64,000 bases of DNA from Pseudomonas sp. (GTDB lineage Bacteria > Pseudomonadota > Gammaproteobacteria > Pseudomonadales > Pseudomonadaceae): positions 62,001 to 126,000 of the forward strand of contig VMRT01000007.1 of assembly GCA_007713455.1 (NCBI GenBank), given 5' to 3'. Shown here one piece after another: positions 39,333 to 48,627 of this stretch (positions within the stretch are counted from its first letter, which is position 1; the number at the start of each line of letters is the position of its first letter). The notes below the pieces were generated by a model. It was not told where the DNA came from. It did not search any database and was given only the letters and a program-made list of their open reading frames with translations. The position numbers and the translations under genes are program-made.

Positions 39333-41897
39333 ATGGCGCTCGACGAATACCAGCGCATGCGCGATTTTGCCGCCACGCCCGAGCCGTCGGGTAAGGCGCG
39401 CGGCAGGTCACGCAAGGTCCAGAGCCTGCAGTACTGCATCCAGAAACACGACGCCACGCGGCTGCATTACGACTTCCGCCTGGAGCTGGATGGCACGCTG
39501 AAGAGCTGGGCGATCCCCAAGGGCCCCAGCCTTGACCCGAGCGTGCGCCGGCTCGCAGTGCATGTGGAGGATCACCCGCTGGAATATGCCACGTTCGAGG
39601 GCTCCATTCCGGCCGGGCATTACGGCGCGGGCGATGTGATCGTCTGGGATCGCGGCGTGTGGATACCGCAAGGTGATCCGCAGGAGGGCTATCGCAAGGG
39701 CAAGCTCAAGTTCAGCCTCGAGGGCGAGAAGCTCGCCGGCAGCTGGAATCTGGTGCGCACGCACATGAATGGCAAGAAGGAGCAGTGGTTCCTCATCAAG
39801 TCCCGTGACGAGGCCGCGCGCGAGGAGGGTGAGTACGACGTGGTCACCGCCGAGCCGAACAGTGTGCTCAGCGATCGCACGCTGGTCCCGCGCAAACGCG
39901 GAGCGGCCAAGGCTCGCGTTGCGGAAGCGCCGGCCAAGCCAGTCAAGGCGCCGGCAAAGAAACGAGCGCCACGCAGGCAGAGCGACGCGGTAAAGCTGGA
40001 AGGGGCCGTCCCGGCCGAGTTGCCCGATACATTCAAGCCGCAGCTGGCGACGCTGGTGGACGCGGTGCCGAGCGGCGACTGGCGCTACGAGATCAAGTTC
40101 GACGGCTACCGCATGCTCGCCCGTATCGACGCCGGCAAGGTCGCGCTGTTCACCCGCAACGGCCATGACTGGACGGCGAAGATGCCGCAGCAGGCGGCCG
40201 CGCTTGCCGGACTGGGGCTTGAATCCGGCTGGCTCGACGGCGAAGTGGTGGTGCCGAACGAGGAGGGCACTCCGGACTTCCAGGCATTGCAGAACGCGTT
40301 CGAAGCCGGACGCAGTGGGAGCATTCTTTATTACCTGTTCGACGTGCCCTATCTGAACGGTATGGACCTGCGGGACGTGCCGCTGGAACAGCGTCGCGCG
40401 GCGTTGCGTGAAGTGCTGGAAGGCAGCGACAGCGAATTGTTGCGTTTCTCCGAGGATTTCACCGAGCAGCCGGACAGCATTCTGGAAAGTGCCTGCCAGA
40501 TGAAGCTCGAAGGCCTGATCGGCAAGCGAGCGGGCAGCTCCTATACCTCCAGGCGCAGCAGCAGCTGGGTCAAGATCAAGTGCAGCAACCGGCAGGAATT
40601 CATCATCGTCGGCTACACCGAGCCCAAGGGTACGCGCACCGGGTTCGGCGCCCTGTTACTTGGGCTGCATGACGACAGCGGAAAACTACTCTATGCAGGC
40701 AAGGTCGGCACGGGCTTCAATCAGGTCACGCTGAAAAGTCTGCACAAGCAATTGAAGAAGCTGGAAACCGACAAAAGTCCTTTGGCCAAGGCGGCACCTG
40801 CTGCCGATGTGCGCGGCGCGCAATGGCTCAAACCCGAACTGATGTGCGAGGTTGCCTACGCGGAGATGACCCGCCAAGGCGTGGTCCGCCATTCGGTGTT
40901 CCATGGCCTGCGCTCGGACAAACCCGCCGACGCCATTACCCATGAACGAGCCAAGCCCGCCAGCCGTGACAGCAAAGCCGAGCAGCGGCAGACCGACCCC
41001 GTCGGCAGCGGCCGGATCAAAATCTCCAGTCCCGAGCGGATCATCGACCCCAGCAGCGGGATCACCAAGATCGAAGTGGCCCGCTTCTACGCGCAGATCG
41101 CGCCCTGGGCCCTGCCGCAGCTGCGAGCGCGCCCGCTGGCCCTGGTGCGCGCCCCGGAGGGCATCACCGGCGAGCTGTTCTTCCAGAAGCACGCCGACAA
41201 ACTGGCCATCCCGCACATCACCCAACTCGACCCGGCGCTAGACCCGAAGCACGGTGCGTTACTGGTGATCGACAGCGCCGAAGCGCTGGTCGGAGCTGCG
41301 CAGATGGGCACCATCGAGTTGCACTGCTGGAACGCGGTAGCGCCCGAACTGGAGCATCCGGATCGCTTCGTGCTCGACCTCGACCCGGACCCGGCGCTGC
41401 CCTGGAAGAGCATGCTCGAAGCCACTCAGCTGACCCAGACGCTGCTGGACGAGATCGGCCTGACCTCGTTCCTCAAGACCAGCGGGGGCAAAGGCATCCA
41501 CATCGTCGTACCGCTCGATCCGGTACACGGCTGGAGTGAGGTGAAGGCCTTCAGTCAGGCCATCGCCAAGTACCTGGCAAAGCTGCTGCCGTCGCATTTT
41601 TCCGCCGTAAGCGGGCCGAAGAACCGGGTTGGACGCATCTTCATCGACTACCTGCGCAACAGCCGTGGCGCCAGTACCGTCGCCCCATATTCGGTGCGTG
41701 CCCGCGAGGGCCTGCCGGTCTCCGTGCCGATCCACCGTGAAGAACTGGCGGACCTCAAGGGTGCCAATCTCTGGACCGTACGCAATCTGCTGGAGCGCCT
41801 GCAGGAACTGGGCGACGACGATCCCTGGGCGGATATGACGCGGGTCAGGCAGACCATTACCGCGCAGATGCGCGAACGTCTGGGCATGTCGGCTTAA
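39333..41897 (+). CDS. ligD: Multifunctional DNA ligase D (phosphoesterase-ligase-polymerase)
   Basis: NHEJ repair enzyme of 854 residues. Domain order is phosphoesterase (about 1-190; QKHDATRLHYDFRLELDG, HVEDHPLEYATFEG), basic linker (about 195-225), ATP-dependent ligase (about 230-530) with adenylated Lys255 in YEIKFDGYRM, LDGEVVVPNEEG and SWVKIKCSN, then polymerase domain (about 560-854) with metal ligands Asp682 and Asp684 in LDLDPDPALPW and SGGKGIHIVVPLD. This is the order of Pseudomonas LigD. Start ATG at 39333 follows CCGGAGG; the open frame to 39222 is a shadow. Ku is 33 kb away (5688). Confidence 0.97.
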   Translation: MALDEYQRMRDFAATPEPSGKARGRSRKVQSLQYCIQKHDATRLHYDFRLELDGTLKSWAIPKGPSLDPSVRRLAVHVEDHPLEYATFEGSIPAGHYGAGDVIVWDRGVWIPQGDPQEGYRKGKLKFSLEGEKLAGSWNLVRTHMNGKKEQWFLIKSRDEAAREEGEYDVVTAEPNSVLSDRTLVPRKRGAAKARVAEAPAKPVKAPAKKRAPRRQSDAVKLEGAVPAELPDTFKPQLATLVDAVPSGDWRYEIKFDGYRMLARIDAGKVALFTRNGHDWTAKMPQQAAALAGLGLESGWLDGEVVVPNEEGTPDFQALQNAFEAGRSGSILYYLFDVPYLNGMDLRDVPLEQRRAALREVLEGSDSELLRFSEDFTEQPDSILESACQMKLEGLIGKRAGSSYTSRRSSSWVKIKCSNRQEFIIVGYTEPKGTRTGFGALLLGLHDDSGKLLYAGKVGTGFNQVTLKSLHKQLKKLETDKSPLAKAAPAADVRGAQWLKPELMCEVAYAEMTRQGVVRHSVFHGLRSDKPADAITHERAKPASRDSKAEQRQTDPVGSGRIKISSPERIIDPSSGITKIEVARFYAQIAPWALPQLRARPLALVRAPEGITGELFFQKHADKLAIPHITQLDPALDPKHGALLVIDSAEALVGAAQMGTIELHCWNAVAPELEHPDRFVLDLDPDPALPWKSMLEATQLTQTLLDEIGLTSFLKTSGGKGIHIVVPLDPVHGWSEVKAFSQAIAKYLAKLLPSHFSAVSGPKNRVGRIFIDYLRNSRGASTVAPYSVRAREGLPVSVPIHREELADLKGANLWTVRNLLERLQELGDDDPWADMTRVRQTITAQMRERLGMSA

Positions 41898-42063
41898 TCC
41901 GCCGCTCGTCTAAACACTGGTCGATCTACACCGATAGGGCGATAGCCGGGTTGCACCACCGGGCAAACAATCGGCCCGTTCAGGGGAGCGGTAATGGTGA
42001 GGGAGGCGCCAGACAAGGCCAGCATGCTGTCGGCCAACAACAATATTCAAAGGAGTGCCCCGC

Positions 42064-43092
42064 ATGTTCGCGCATAAACCGCTTATCGCCTGTTTCCTGC
42101 TCGGCTCGTTGCCGGGCGTGGCCTTGGCACAGGTCGTAACCACCCAGACCGGAAACGATAACGAGGTCATCCTCGAGCAGCGTGGGGGCTCGAATTCGGC
42201 CTTATTGCTGCAGCAAGGGGATGCGAACTTCTCGCGAGTAGAGCAGGGCGGCGGCGAAACCTCGCTGCAGCCCACGCAGTTGGAGCTCCTCCAGCGGGGG
42301 ATGGGTAACCAGGCGACGGTGTATCAGGCAAGCGATTATAACTTCGGGCATTCGGCGGCGGTCGTACAGCTGGGAGATGAGAATGTCGCCGAAGTCGTGC
42401 AGGCCGACGGTAACGGCTCCCAAGCGACCATCCACCAGCAGGGCGCACGCAACACTCATCGGGTCGAGCAGCTGTTCTATGCCAACGGACTGGAAAGTCG
42501 CACATTCGGCACGAACAATCTCACCGAAGTCACTCAGACCGGTGCTGCGACAGCCACTACCCAGCAGATCGGCAGCGACAACCGGATCACCATCGACCAG
42601 AACGTGTTCGCCTATGGCGGGGGAGTCACCGTTGATCAGGACGGCGCCTTCAACGAGGCCGCGGTTACCCAGGTGGGCGGCCGTTACTACACGGGCGAGG
42701 TCAACCTGGCGCAGGTCGGCAGCGCTAACAGTGCGCAAGTGGTGCAATGGGCGGGGTTCAGCAACCTAACCTTTAGCCAGAACGGAATCGGCAACGAGCT
42801 GACGGCGAGGCAGGGCACGCGCACCGGAACGATTCGAGGGAGCTCGGCCGGCAACGGCAACCGCGTCAACATTGACCAGAGTTTCGACGGCCCGGTGCTC
42901 GACATCGCGCAGAACGGTTCGGCCAACGAGATCGATGTGGTGCAACATGCCGCCTATGGCACGGCTTCGATCAGCCAGAGCGGCGATGGCAACATTGCGG
43001 TGCTCAATCAACTGACGGAATTCGCCGCGCCGCCGAGCGCCGCCATCATCCAGAACGGCACTGGCAACAGCACGTCCATCACCCAGCACTGA
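42064..43092 (+). CDS. Secreted curlin-repeat protein (CsgA/CsgB-like), orphan
   Basis: Protein of 342 residues with a signal peptide (LIACFLLGSLPGVALA) and a Gln/Asn/Gly-rich mature part built of imperfect repeats of about 20-24 residues. Most fit the curlin pattern Q-x-G-x-x-N-x-x-x-x-x-Q, for example QQGDANFSRVEQ, QLGDENVAEVVQ, QQGARNTHRVEQ, QIGSDNRITIDQ, QVGSANSAQVVQ, QNGSANEIDVVQ and QNGTGNSTSITQ. It is expected to form a beta-solenoid amyloid. At least ten repeats are visible, about twice the five of E. coli CsgA. No csgD, csgE, csgF or csgG neighbours are present. AGGAG lies eight bases before ATG. Confidence 0.85.
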   Translation: MFAHKPLIACFLLGSLPGVALAQVVTTQTGNDNEVILEQRGGSNSALLLQQGDANFSRVEQGGGETSLQPTQLELLQRGMGNQATVYQASDYNFGHSAAVVQLGDENVAEVVQADGNGSQATIHQQGARNTHRVEQLFYANGLESRTFGTNNLTEVTQTGAATATTQQIGSDNRITIDQNVFAYGGGVTVDQDGAFNEAAVTQVGGRYYTGEVNLAQVGSANSAQVVQWAGFSNLTFSQNGIGNELTARQGTRTGTIRGSSAGNGNRVNIDQSFDGPVLDIAQNGSANEIDVVQHAAYGTASISQSGDGNIAVLNQLTEFAAPPSAAIIQNGTGNSTSITQH

Positions 43093-43145
43093 GCCGCGCT
43101 GATGCGGCCGTCAGACGGCCGCGCTACGTTCTCAATGGTCGGTTG

Positions 43146-43172
43146 CCGTAGCGCTCGTTATGCGCGCTACGG
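43146..43172. terminator. Perfect hairpin between curlin-repeat and DUF1615 genes
   Basis: CCGTAGCGC and GCGCTACGG form a perfect nine-pair stem between convergent genes. A second stem, GCGGCCGTC-A-GACGGCCGC, lies just upstream (about 43102-43120) after the curlin gene stop. Neither has a strong T tract, so these are probable bidirectional terminators. Confidence 0.5.
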
Positions 43173-43221
43173 CCTGGGCCAGTGACAATTTCAGTGTGGC
43201 GCCCGGCCATGCACGCTCTCG

Positions 43222-44382
43222 CTAGTTGCGGGCGCGCTTCATGCACGCGAGGTGTCGGTCATTGACCCGGTTGGCGAACCAGGCGGTGGTCAGGTTGCGG
43301 GTGATCTTCGGGCTTTCCAGCCGGATTCCCGGCAGCACCGCCCGAGGCAACGGCTTACCCGCGCGCTTTTCGGCCAGTGCGAAGACCTTTTCATAGAGGT
43401 CGGTTTTCTCGAAACCATGGGTGTCACCGCGCTCCAGTGCATTGCGAATCGCCGTCTCGCTCATTTCCAGTTTGCCTGCCAGCGCGCGAACCGCACGTTC
43501 GGTCTGACCGGCCTTGCTGCTGCCGTGAATGATCAGGTCGCCGTCGAGGGCCAGCTTGATGCCACTGGCACGGCTCACCGCGGCCTGAAACGCGGCGTTG
43601 CGACTGGCGTACCAGCCGGCATTGAAGTCGGCAAAGCGGTACAGCGGTTCGCGATAGCTGGTCGGGTAGTCGAGCAAGTGGGCGATGCCGAAATACATGC
43701 CACCGCGGCGCGTGAAGACTTCGTCGCGGATCGAGCCTTCCCGTTCATAGGGGTAGGTCCATCTGCGGTCTTCGGCAAAGGCGATGCTGACCTGCATCGG
43801 GCCGCCGGTCTTGACCGGGTTGAGCGTGCCGAACAACTGCTTGCCGAGCGGCATGATGCCGAGGAAGTCATCGAAGATCGCACTCAACTGCTCTTCGGTG
43901 CGCACGGCCGCGAGACGCTGGCTATAGGTTTTGCCGTTGGGCGACTTCACGTCCAGCGCCGCATCCACCACGAACTGCGGGACGTGCAGGCGGCCGGCAC
44001 GACGGTAGATTTCCTCTCGCGCGATCTTCGCCAGGCCGGGCACGGGCGGGGTCGCCTGGAATGTCGATTCCTGCACCGTCACGGCCAGGACCGAGCAGAT
44101 GTTCTCATCGTTCGGCGGGATATCCAGCGCATCGAAGGCTGTGTAAATGTCCTGAGCCCAACCCTGACGATCAGGAATGTTGGCGGGGATCAGGCGAGCG
44201 ATCCTGGCCCGGACTTCTTCCGGCGTGGGCGCCGGAGTCGTCGGCTGCTGGGTTCCACAACCGGCAAGACCGAGCAACGCCGCTGCGACGATTGCCGCCA
44301 TGAATTGGCGGGTGTTGCCAGGAACTGGTCGGGTAGCGGCAGGGCTGCGTGCCGTGCGGCAGGTTGAAATCGAAATGGTCAT
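43222..44382 (-). CDS. DUF1615 lipoprotein
   Basis: Outer-membrane or periplasmic lipoprotein of up to 386 residues. The lipobox AALLGLAGC lies near residue 42, so the first 26 residues may be over-predicted; MAAIVAAALLGLAGC from an internal ATG is a better signal peptide. The DUF1615 domain runs to the end (DRQGWAQDIYTAFDALDIPP; CSVLAVTVQESTFQATPPVPG; MQVSIAFAEDRRWTYPYE; RGGMYFGIAHLLDYP). An ESTFQ element resembling the lysozyme-like fold of lytic transglycosylases is present. Function unproven. Confidence 0.85.
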   Translation of the reverse strand: MTISISTCRTARSPAATRPVPGNTRQFMAAIVAAALLGLAGCGTQQPTTPAPTPEEVRARIARLIPANIPDRQGWAQDIYTAFDALDIPPNDENICSVLAVTVQESTFQATPPVPGLAKIAREEIYRRAGRLHVPQFVVDAALDVKSPNGKTYSQRLAAVRTEEQLSAIFDDFLGIMPLGKQLFGTLNPVKTGGPMQVSIAFAEDRRWTYPYEREGSIRDEVFTRRGGMYFGIAHLLDYPTSYREPLYRFADFNAGWYASRNAAFQAAVSRASGIKLALDGDLIIHGSSKAGQTERAVRALAGKLEMSETAIRNALERGDTHGFEKTDLYEKVFALAEKRAGKPLPRAVLPGIRLESPKITRNLTTAWFANRVNDRHLACMKRARN

Positions 44383-44573
44383 GCGGTCCTGAATGTAATG
44401 AGCGCCTGGGGCTCGGACAGTAAAACAGCCGAAACCGTTCTGCCTCTTTCAGAACCGCGATTCAAAACCGACTGGTTCGCTTGCCGAATTTCGGCGCGCA
44501 CCTGACCTGCCGCGCACAGCCTGTGCCAGTGCTGCAAGCGACGTACGCTTAGCTGTAGCAGCTCGCGCCGGAC

Positions 44574-44810
44574 TCAGAAATCGTGGCAATCCGGGCCCTG
44601 GCGCAGGTACGTGGTTTCGTGGGTTTCGCCCTTGGAATCCACATAGGTCATCCGGGCGGTCACGACCTCGCAACCGCCAGCAGGCACGTCCATCGATATG
44701 ACCTTGGCGATGTCCAGCTTGTCGCCATATTGATAGGCCTTGGGTTCATCGGCGGCATACGCCAGCTGGGCACTGAGTACCAGGCCGGCAATCCAGATCA
44801 GTTTGTTCAC
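44574..44810 (-). CDS. DUF2790 small periplasmic protein
   Basis: A 78-residue exported protein beginning with GTG at 44810 behind GGAGG. Signal peptide NKLIWIAGLVLSAQLAYA; mature part has the DUF2790 motif AYQYGDKLDIAKVISMDVP, two cysteines (GGCEVVTARMTYVDSKG and GPDCHDF) likely forming a disulfide. The open frame to 45017 is a non-coding extension. Pseudomonads carry several such genes, often metal- or stress-regulated; function unknown. The 286-base spacer to the next gene holds nothing recognised. Confidence 0.8.
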   Translation of the reverse strand: MNKLIWIAGLVLSAQLAYAADEPKAYQYGDKLDIAKVISMDVPAGGCEVVTARMTYVDSKGETHETTYLRQGPDCHDF

Positions 44811-45096
44811 AGGTAACCTCCAGAGCGCCTGCGGGCCCAGGTCGCTGCGACGGGGGCGACGGCAGGCATTTCTTGCGTGCAGCGCCTGCCGGATGGCAGA
44901 CGCCGGGAAATAAACGAGGCTGCCACGAGGTAAAGCAGCCAAAAGGTGGCAGGACGCCCGATCGAAGGAGCGCTCGACCGGCGAAGGAGCGGACTGGCTT
45001 CTAGTGTCCGTTGCCACCCGGCGATTTTAGTGAGCGACCAGGAGGGGAAAAACCGCGCCAGCGGTGAAGCACCTTTACCCGCCGCGCAACAATCAA

Positions 45097-46032
45097 TCAG
45101 GCCCAATGGGCCGGGTCCTGCAGGATGCGGTGATAGTTGGTGAATGCGCGCGGCAGCTCCAGCGCGAGAAAGTCGACCCAGGTCTTGATCTTCGCGTCGA
45201 GAAAACGCCGGGACGGGTAGAGCGCGTGGATCTGCTTTTCCTGCAGACGATAGCGGGGCAACAGGCGTAGCAGTGCGCCGCGCTGCAGGGCCGGAGCCGC
45301 GACATAGTCGGGCAGCAGGCAGATGCCCATGCCGGCTTCTGCTGCGCTGGCCATGGCTTCAGCCACGTTGACCTTGAACGCTTCGCCAGGGCGAATCACG
45401 TCTTCGGCACCGTCTGCGATGAAGCGCCATTCATCCGCGAAGACCGGGTCCGCCAGGCGCAAACAGCGGTGCTGTTGCAGGTCGCGCGGTTGCTGCGGTA
45501 CGCCATATTGTTCGAGATAGCCGGGCGCCGCGCAGACCACATTGCCAACCTCGCCCAGTCTCTGGGCGATCAACTCCGAATCCGGCAGCTCGCGGGAAAG
45601 CGTGATGATGACGTCGAGTCCGACTTCCAGCAGATCGGGCTGGTGTTGCGAAAGGGTCAGGTCGAGGCTGACTTCGGGGTAGCGCTCACCGTATCTTCCG
45701 GCCAGCCCTGCCAACAGCTGGATGCCCAGACCCGTCGTCGAGTGCACGCGCAGGCGCCCGCGCGGGGTCAGATGGGCCCCGCAGGCTTCCTCCTGTGCCT
45801 GGTCCAGCTGTGCCAGGATCTCGCGTGATCGTTCGAGAAAACGTGCGCCGACCTCGGTCAGCGCCAACCGCCGCGTGGTGCGGTTGAGCAGGCGCGCGTG
45901 GAGGTGGTTCTCCAGCTCCGCCACCAGGCGGGAAACCTGCGCGGTGGACGTGTCGGTCAGCTTCGCCGCGGCGGTGAAGCTGCCGGCGTCGACGACCCGG
46001 ACGAATACCCGCATCGCTTGCAGCATGTCCAT
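45097..46032 (-). CDS. LysR-family transcriptional regulator
   Basis: Regulator of 311 residues: helix-turn-helix MRVFVRVVDAGSFTAAAKLT with STAQVSRLVAELENHLHARLLNRTTRR, then the effector domain (GRLRVHSTTGLGIQLLAGLAG; GMGICLLPDYVAAPAL). It lies 19 bases after the stop of the efflux outer-membrane gene on the same strand, so it could be part of that operon or control it. The signal is unknown. Confidence 0.88.
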   Translation of the reverse strand: MDMLQAMRVFVRVVDAGSFTAAAKLTDTSTAQVSRLVAELENHLHARLLNRTTRRLALTEVGARFLERSREILAQLDQAQEEACGAHLTPRGRLRVHSTTGLGIQLLAGLAGRYGERYPEVSLDLTLSQHQPDLLEVGLDVIITLSRELPDSELIAQRLGEVGNVVCAAPGYLEQYGVPQQPRDLQQHRCLRLADPVFADEWRFIADGAEDVIRPGEAFKVNVAEAMASAAEAGMGICLLPDYVAAPALQRGALLRLLPRYRLQEKQIHALYPSRRFLDAKIKTWVDFLALELPRAFTNYHRILQDPAHWA

Positions 46033-46051
46033 CGAGTAAGGCCTCTCTGGG

Positions 46052-47524
46052 TTATTGGCCAGGCACGCCCGGCGATGGATTTTCAGCGTGCGCCGATGCG
46101 GTTTGCGTGCCTTGCCAGCCGCCGCCCAGCGCGAGGAACAGGTTCACCTGGTCTTGCGACAGTTGGGCTTGGGACGCCGCCAGGGCGGCTTCGGCCGTTG
46201 CGAGGGTGCGCTCGGCGTCGAGGCTGTCGAGGTAGGCCAGTCGTCCTTCCTGGTACAACCGGCGCGTGTGGTCCGCGGCGTCTTGCGCGGCATCGCGCGC
46301 TTCGCGCAGCGCTTGGTCACGATGCAGGTCGTGAGCGTAGTGCGTGAGCAGGGTCTGGGTCTCGCGCAACGCGTCGAGCACAACGCCATCGAAGCGGGCG
46401 AGGGCGGCAGCGGCTCCGGCCTCGGTGGCGCGAACGCGCGCGCGATCGACCCGGGTCGGAAAATGCCAGCTGATCGACGGGCCGAATTCCCAGCGGCGGG
46501 TTACCGGATTACCGAGGTGTTCGAGCATTCCGGTGTAACCGGCCGCAGCGCCGAGACTGACCTGCGGATACATCATCGCCGTGGCGACGCCGATCTGTGC
46601 CGTAGCGGAGGCGAGTGCGCGCTCGGCCGCACGGATATCCGGTCGGCGCTTGAGCAGGGCAGAGCCATCACCCAGCGGGATCGCCTGGCGCAGCTGCGGT
46701 GCGTGGCTGCAGGCGCTGACCCTCTCGGGAAGGTCCCCGGGCGTGCGGCCGAGCAGGGCGGCGAGCTGATACAAAGCGGCCGCCTTCTTCGCTTCGAATG
46801 GCGGCAGTTCGGCACGCAGGGCATCCAGCTGGGCGCGGGCGCGGGCCACATCGACTTCGTTGCCACGACCGCCCACGAACAGGCGCTCGGCGACATCCAG
46901 CTGTTGCTGCTGAATCGCCAGTGAATGCTTCGCTATCGTCAGTTCCTCGCTGGCATGACAAGCCGTCATGTAGCTGCGTACCACCCCGGCCACTGCAGTT
47001 ATGCGGGCCGTGTCGAGCAGCGCGGCACTGGCGTCGGCATCGGCTCCCGCTGCTTCCGCGGCGCGATGCAGCTGACCGAACAGATCGAGCTGGTAACCAA
47101 TGCTGAGGCCGGCGTCGGCGAGGTTCATCACTGGAAGTTTTTCCTCCAGGGCCAGGGCTTCGCTGGACAGCTGGCCGCGTGCAACCGAGCCGTTGCCGCC
47201 GACCACGACCTCCTGCGCGTGGTGCGCCATCTGGAAGCCTTCATAGGCGCGACTCAGGTTGTGATAGGCCTGGCGCACGTCGGCATTGCCAATCAGGGCT
47301 TCACTCACCAGCTGATCGAACGTCGGGTCATCATAGAGCTGCCACCAGTCGTCCGGCAGCGGCGCCTGTTCGACCCGCTCGTTGCCGGCCAGATCGAAGG
47401 GTTTCTGCGCAGCAGCCTGCAAGGCCACGGCTTGGTCTGGCACACGGTAGTCCGGGCCCACCGCGCTGCATGCGGCGAGCAGCGCAGTCAGCGCGAACGG
47501 CAGTGCGTATGCCGCGCGACTCAT
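46052..47524 (-). CDS. Outer-membrane efflux lipoprotein (NodT/OprM family)
   Basis: Channel protein of 490 residues for tripartite export. Lipobox LTALLAACSAVGPDY near residue 20 (cysteine acylated), then two repeats of the TolC-like helical hairpin: DWWQLYDDPTFDQLVSEAL, VRQAYHNLSRAYEGFQMAHH and the second half RPDIRAAERALASATAQIGVA, ALARFDGVVLDALRETQTLLTHY. ATG at 47524 overlaps the HlyD gene stop (ATGA); the frame to 47557 belongs to the HlyD gene. It completes the pump encoded upstream. Confidence 0.92.
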   Translation of the reverse strand: MSRAAYALPFALTALLAACSAVGPDYRVPDQAVALQAAAQKPFDLAGNERVEQAPLPDDWWQLYDDPTFDQLVSEALIGNADVRQAYHNLSRAYEGFQMAHHAQEVVVGGNGSVARGQLSSEALALEEKLPVMNLADAGLSIGYQLDLFGQLHRAAEAAGADADASAALLDTARITAVAGVVRSYMTACHASEELTIAKHSLAIQQQQLDVAERLFVGGRGNEVDVARARAQLDALRAELPPFEAKKAAALYQLAALLGRTPGDLPERVSACSHAPQLRQAIPLGDGSALLKRRPDIRAAERALASATAQIGVATAMMYPQVSLGAAAGYTGMLEHLGNPVTRRWEFGPSISWHFPTRVDRARVRATEAGAAAALARFDGVVLDALRETQTLLTHYAHDLHRDQALREARDAAQDAADHTRRLYQEGRLAYLDSLDAERTLATAEAALAASQAQLSQDQVNLFLALGGGWQGTQTASAHAENPSPGVPGQ

Positions 47525-48420
47525 TGGCTGACCGTCGCCGATGTGTCGCGCGACCACGGCAGCACGGACAGCGTCGCCGTACGGCCGACCACCAGGCGGA
47601 TGTCGCTCTGCTGGCCGTCGTCCAGCACAACACGAACCGGAATTCGCTGCGCCAGGCGCACCCAGTTGAAGCTCGGGTCGATATTCGGCAGCAGCGAGTT
47701 GCCGCGCACACGGTCGCGATCCTCGATGCCTGCAGCGATGCTCTGCACATGGCCGCGCAGATGCTGCGCTTCGCCCATGATGTGGATGTCCACCGGCTGC
47801 CCGATCTCGATGGCGTGCAGCTTGGTTTCTTCGAAGTAGCCTTCGACACGCAGCGAATCGGTGTCGACGATCGACAGTACTGGCGTACCGGTTTTCACGT
47901 AATCGCCAACGCGCATTGTCTGGTCACCGAGATAGCCATCCACCGGACTGAGCACGGTGGTGCGTTCGAGATCAAGACGCGCCACGCCGAGGGTTGCTTC
48001 AGCCGTAGCCAGGGCGGCAGCGGCGCGCTTGACCTGGGTGTCGCCGATCTCCACGGTTTCCGCAGCGATCAGGTCTTTCAGCACCCGATTGCGCCTGGCT
48101 TCGCGTTGCGCCTGGTCCAGCTGCGCGCGGCGTTCGAGCACTGTGGCGCGGGCTTCGTCGACGGCCAGTTCGAAGCGTGCCCGGTCGATCACGAACAGCA
48201 CCTGGCCGCGGCTGACCTTCTGGTTGTCGCGCACGTGCAATTCGGTCACCAGCCCGGAAACATCCGGTGCGACCTGAATGATGTCGGCGTGCACGTGGCC
48301 GTCGCGGGTCCAGGGTGCCTCCATGTAGTAGTCCCACAGGTGCAGGCTGACGACGACGGCGATGACAACCGCCAGCAGGGTCAGCAGCACCGAGCCGGCG
48401 GCGGGTATCCATTTCTTCAC
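47521..48420 (-). CDS. HlyD-family membrane fusion protein (AaeA-like)
   Basis: Periplasmic adaptor of 299 residues with one N-terminal membrane anchor (SVLLTLLAVVIAVVVSLHLWD). EAPWTRDGHVHADIIQVAPDVSGLV is the typical AaeA/EmrA biotinyl block, followed by a helical hairpin and VLSPVDGYLGDQTMRVGDYV. It sits between DUF1656 and the outer-membrane channel, matching AaeA, which exports aromatic carboxylic acids with AaeB. Confidence 0.9.
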   Translation of the reverse strand: MKKWIPAAGSVLLTLLAVVIAVVVSLHLWDYYMEAPWTRDGHVHADIIQVAPDVSGLVTELHVRDNQKVSRGQVLFVIDRARFELAVDEARATVLERRAQLDQAQREARRNRVLKDLIAAETVEIGDTQVKRAAAALATAEATLGVARLDLERTTVLSPVDGYLGDQTMRVGDYVKTGTPVLSIVDTDSLRVEGYFEETKLHAIEIGQPVDIHIMGEAQHLRGHVQSIAAGIEDRDRVRGNSLLPNIDPSFNWVRLAQRIPVRVVLDDGQQSDIRLVVGRTATLSVLPWSRDTSATVSQ

Positions 48421-48423
48421 GAT

Positions 48424-48627
48424 TCACATCCGGGGAAGGAGATTGAACAGGGCCCCGAGCACGATGATGTACAGGGCGAGGTTGAACAGCGGCGGATGCC
48501 AGACCCAACGGTAGAAGCCGGTGCGCTGCAGCACGGTGGCGAGCAGGCTCTTGATACCGTAGGCGGCCAGCATGGCAACCAGCAGGACCGGCACATAGAC
48601 GCCGTACACATCGAGGTGACCGGTCAT
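48424..48627 (-). CDS. DUF1656 small membrane protein (AaeX-like)
   Basis: Protein of 67 residues with two hydrophobic segments (VYVPVLLVAMLAAYGIKSLLA; FNLALYIIVLGALFNLLP) and the family motif WHPPLFNLALY. It overlaps the FUSC gene by four bases and sits three bases before the HlyD gene. AaeX accompanies AaeAB in E. coli; its mechanistic role is not known. Confidence 0.88.
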   Translation of the reverse strand: MTGHLDVYGVYVPVLLVAMLAAYGIKSLLATVLQRTGFYRWVWHPPLFNLALYIIVLGALFNLLPRM

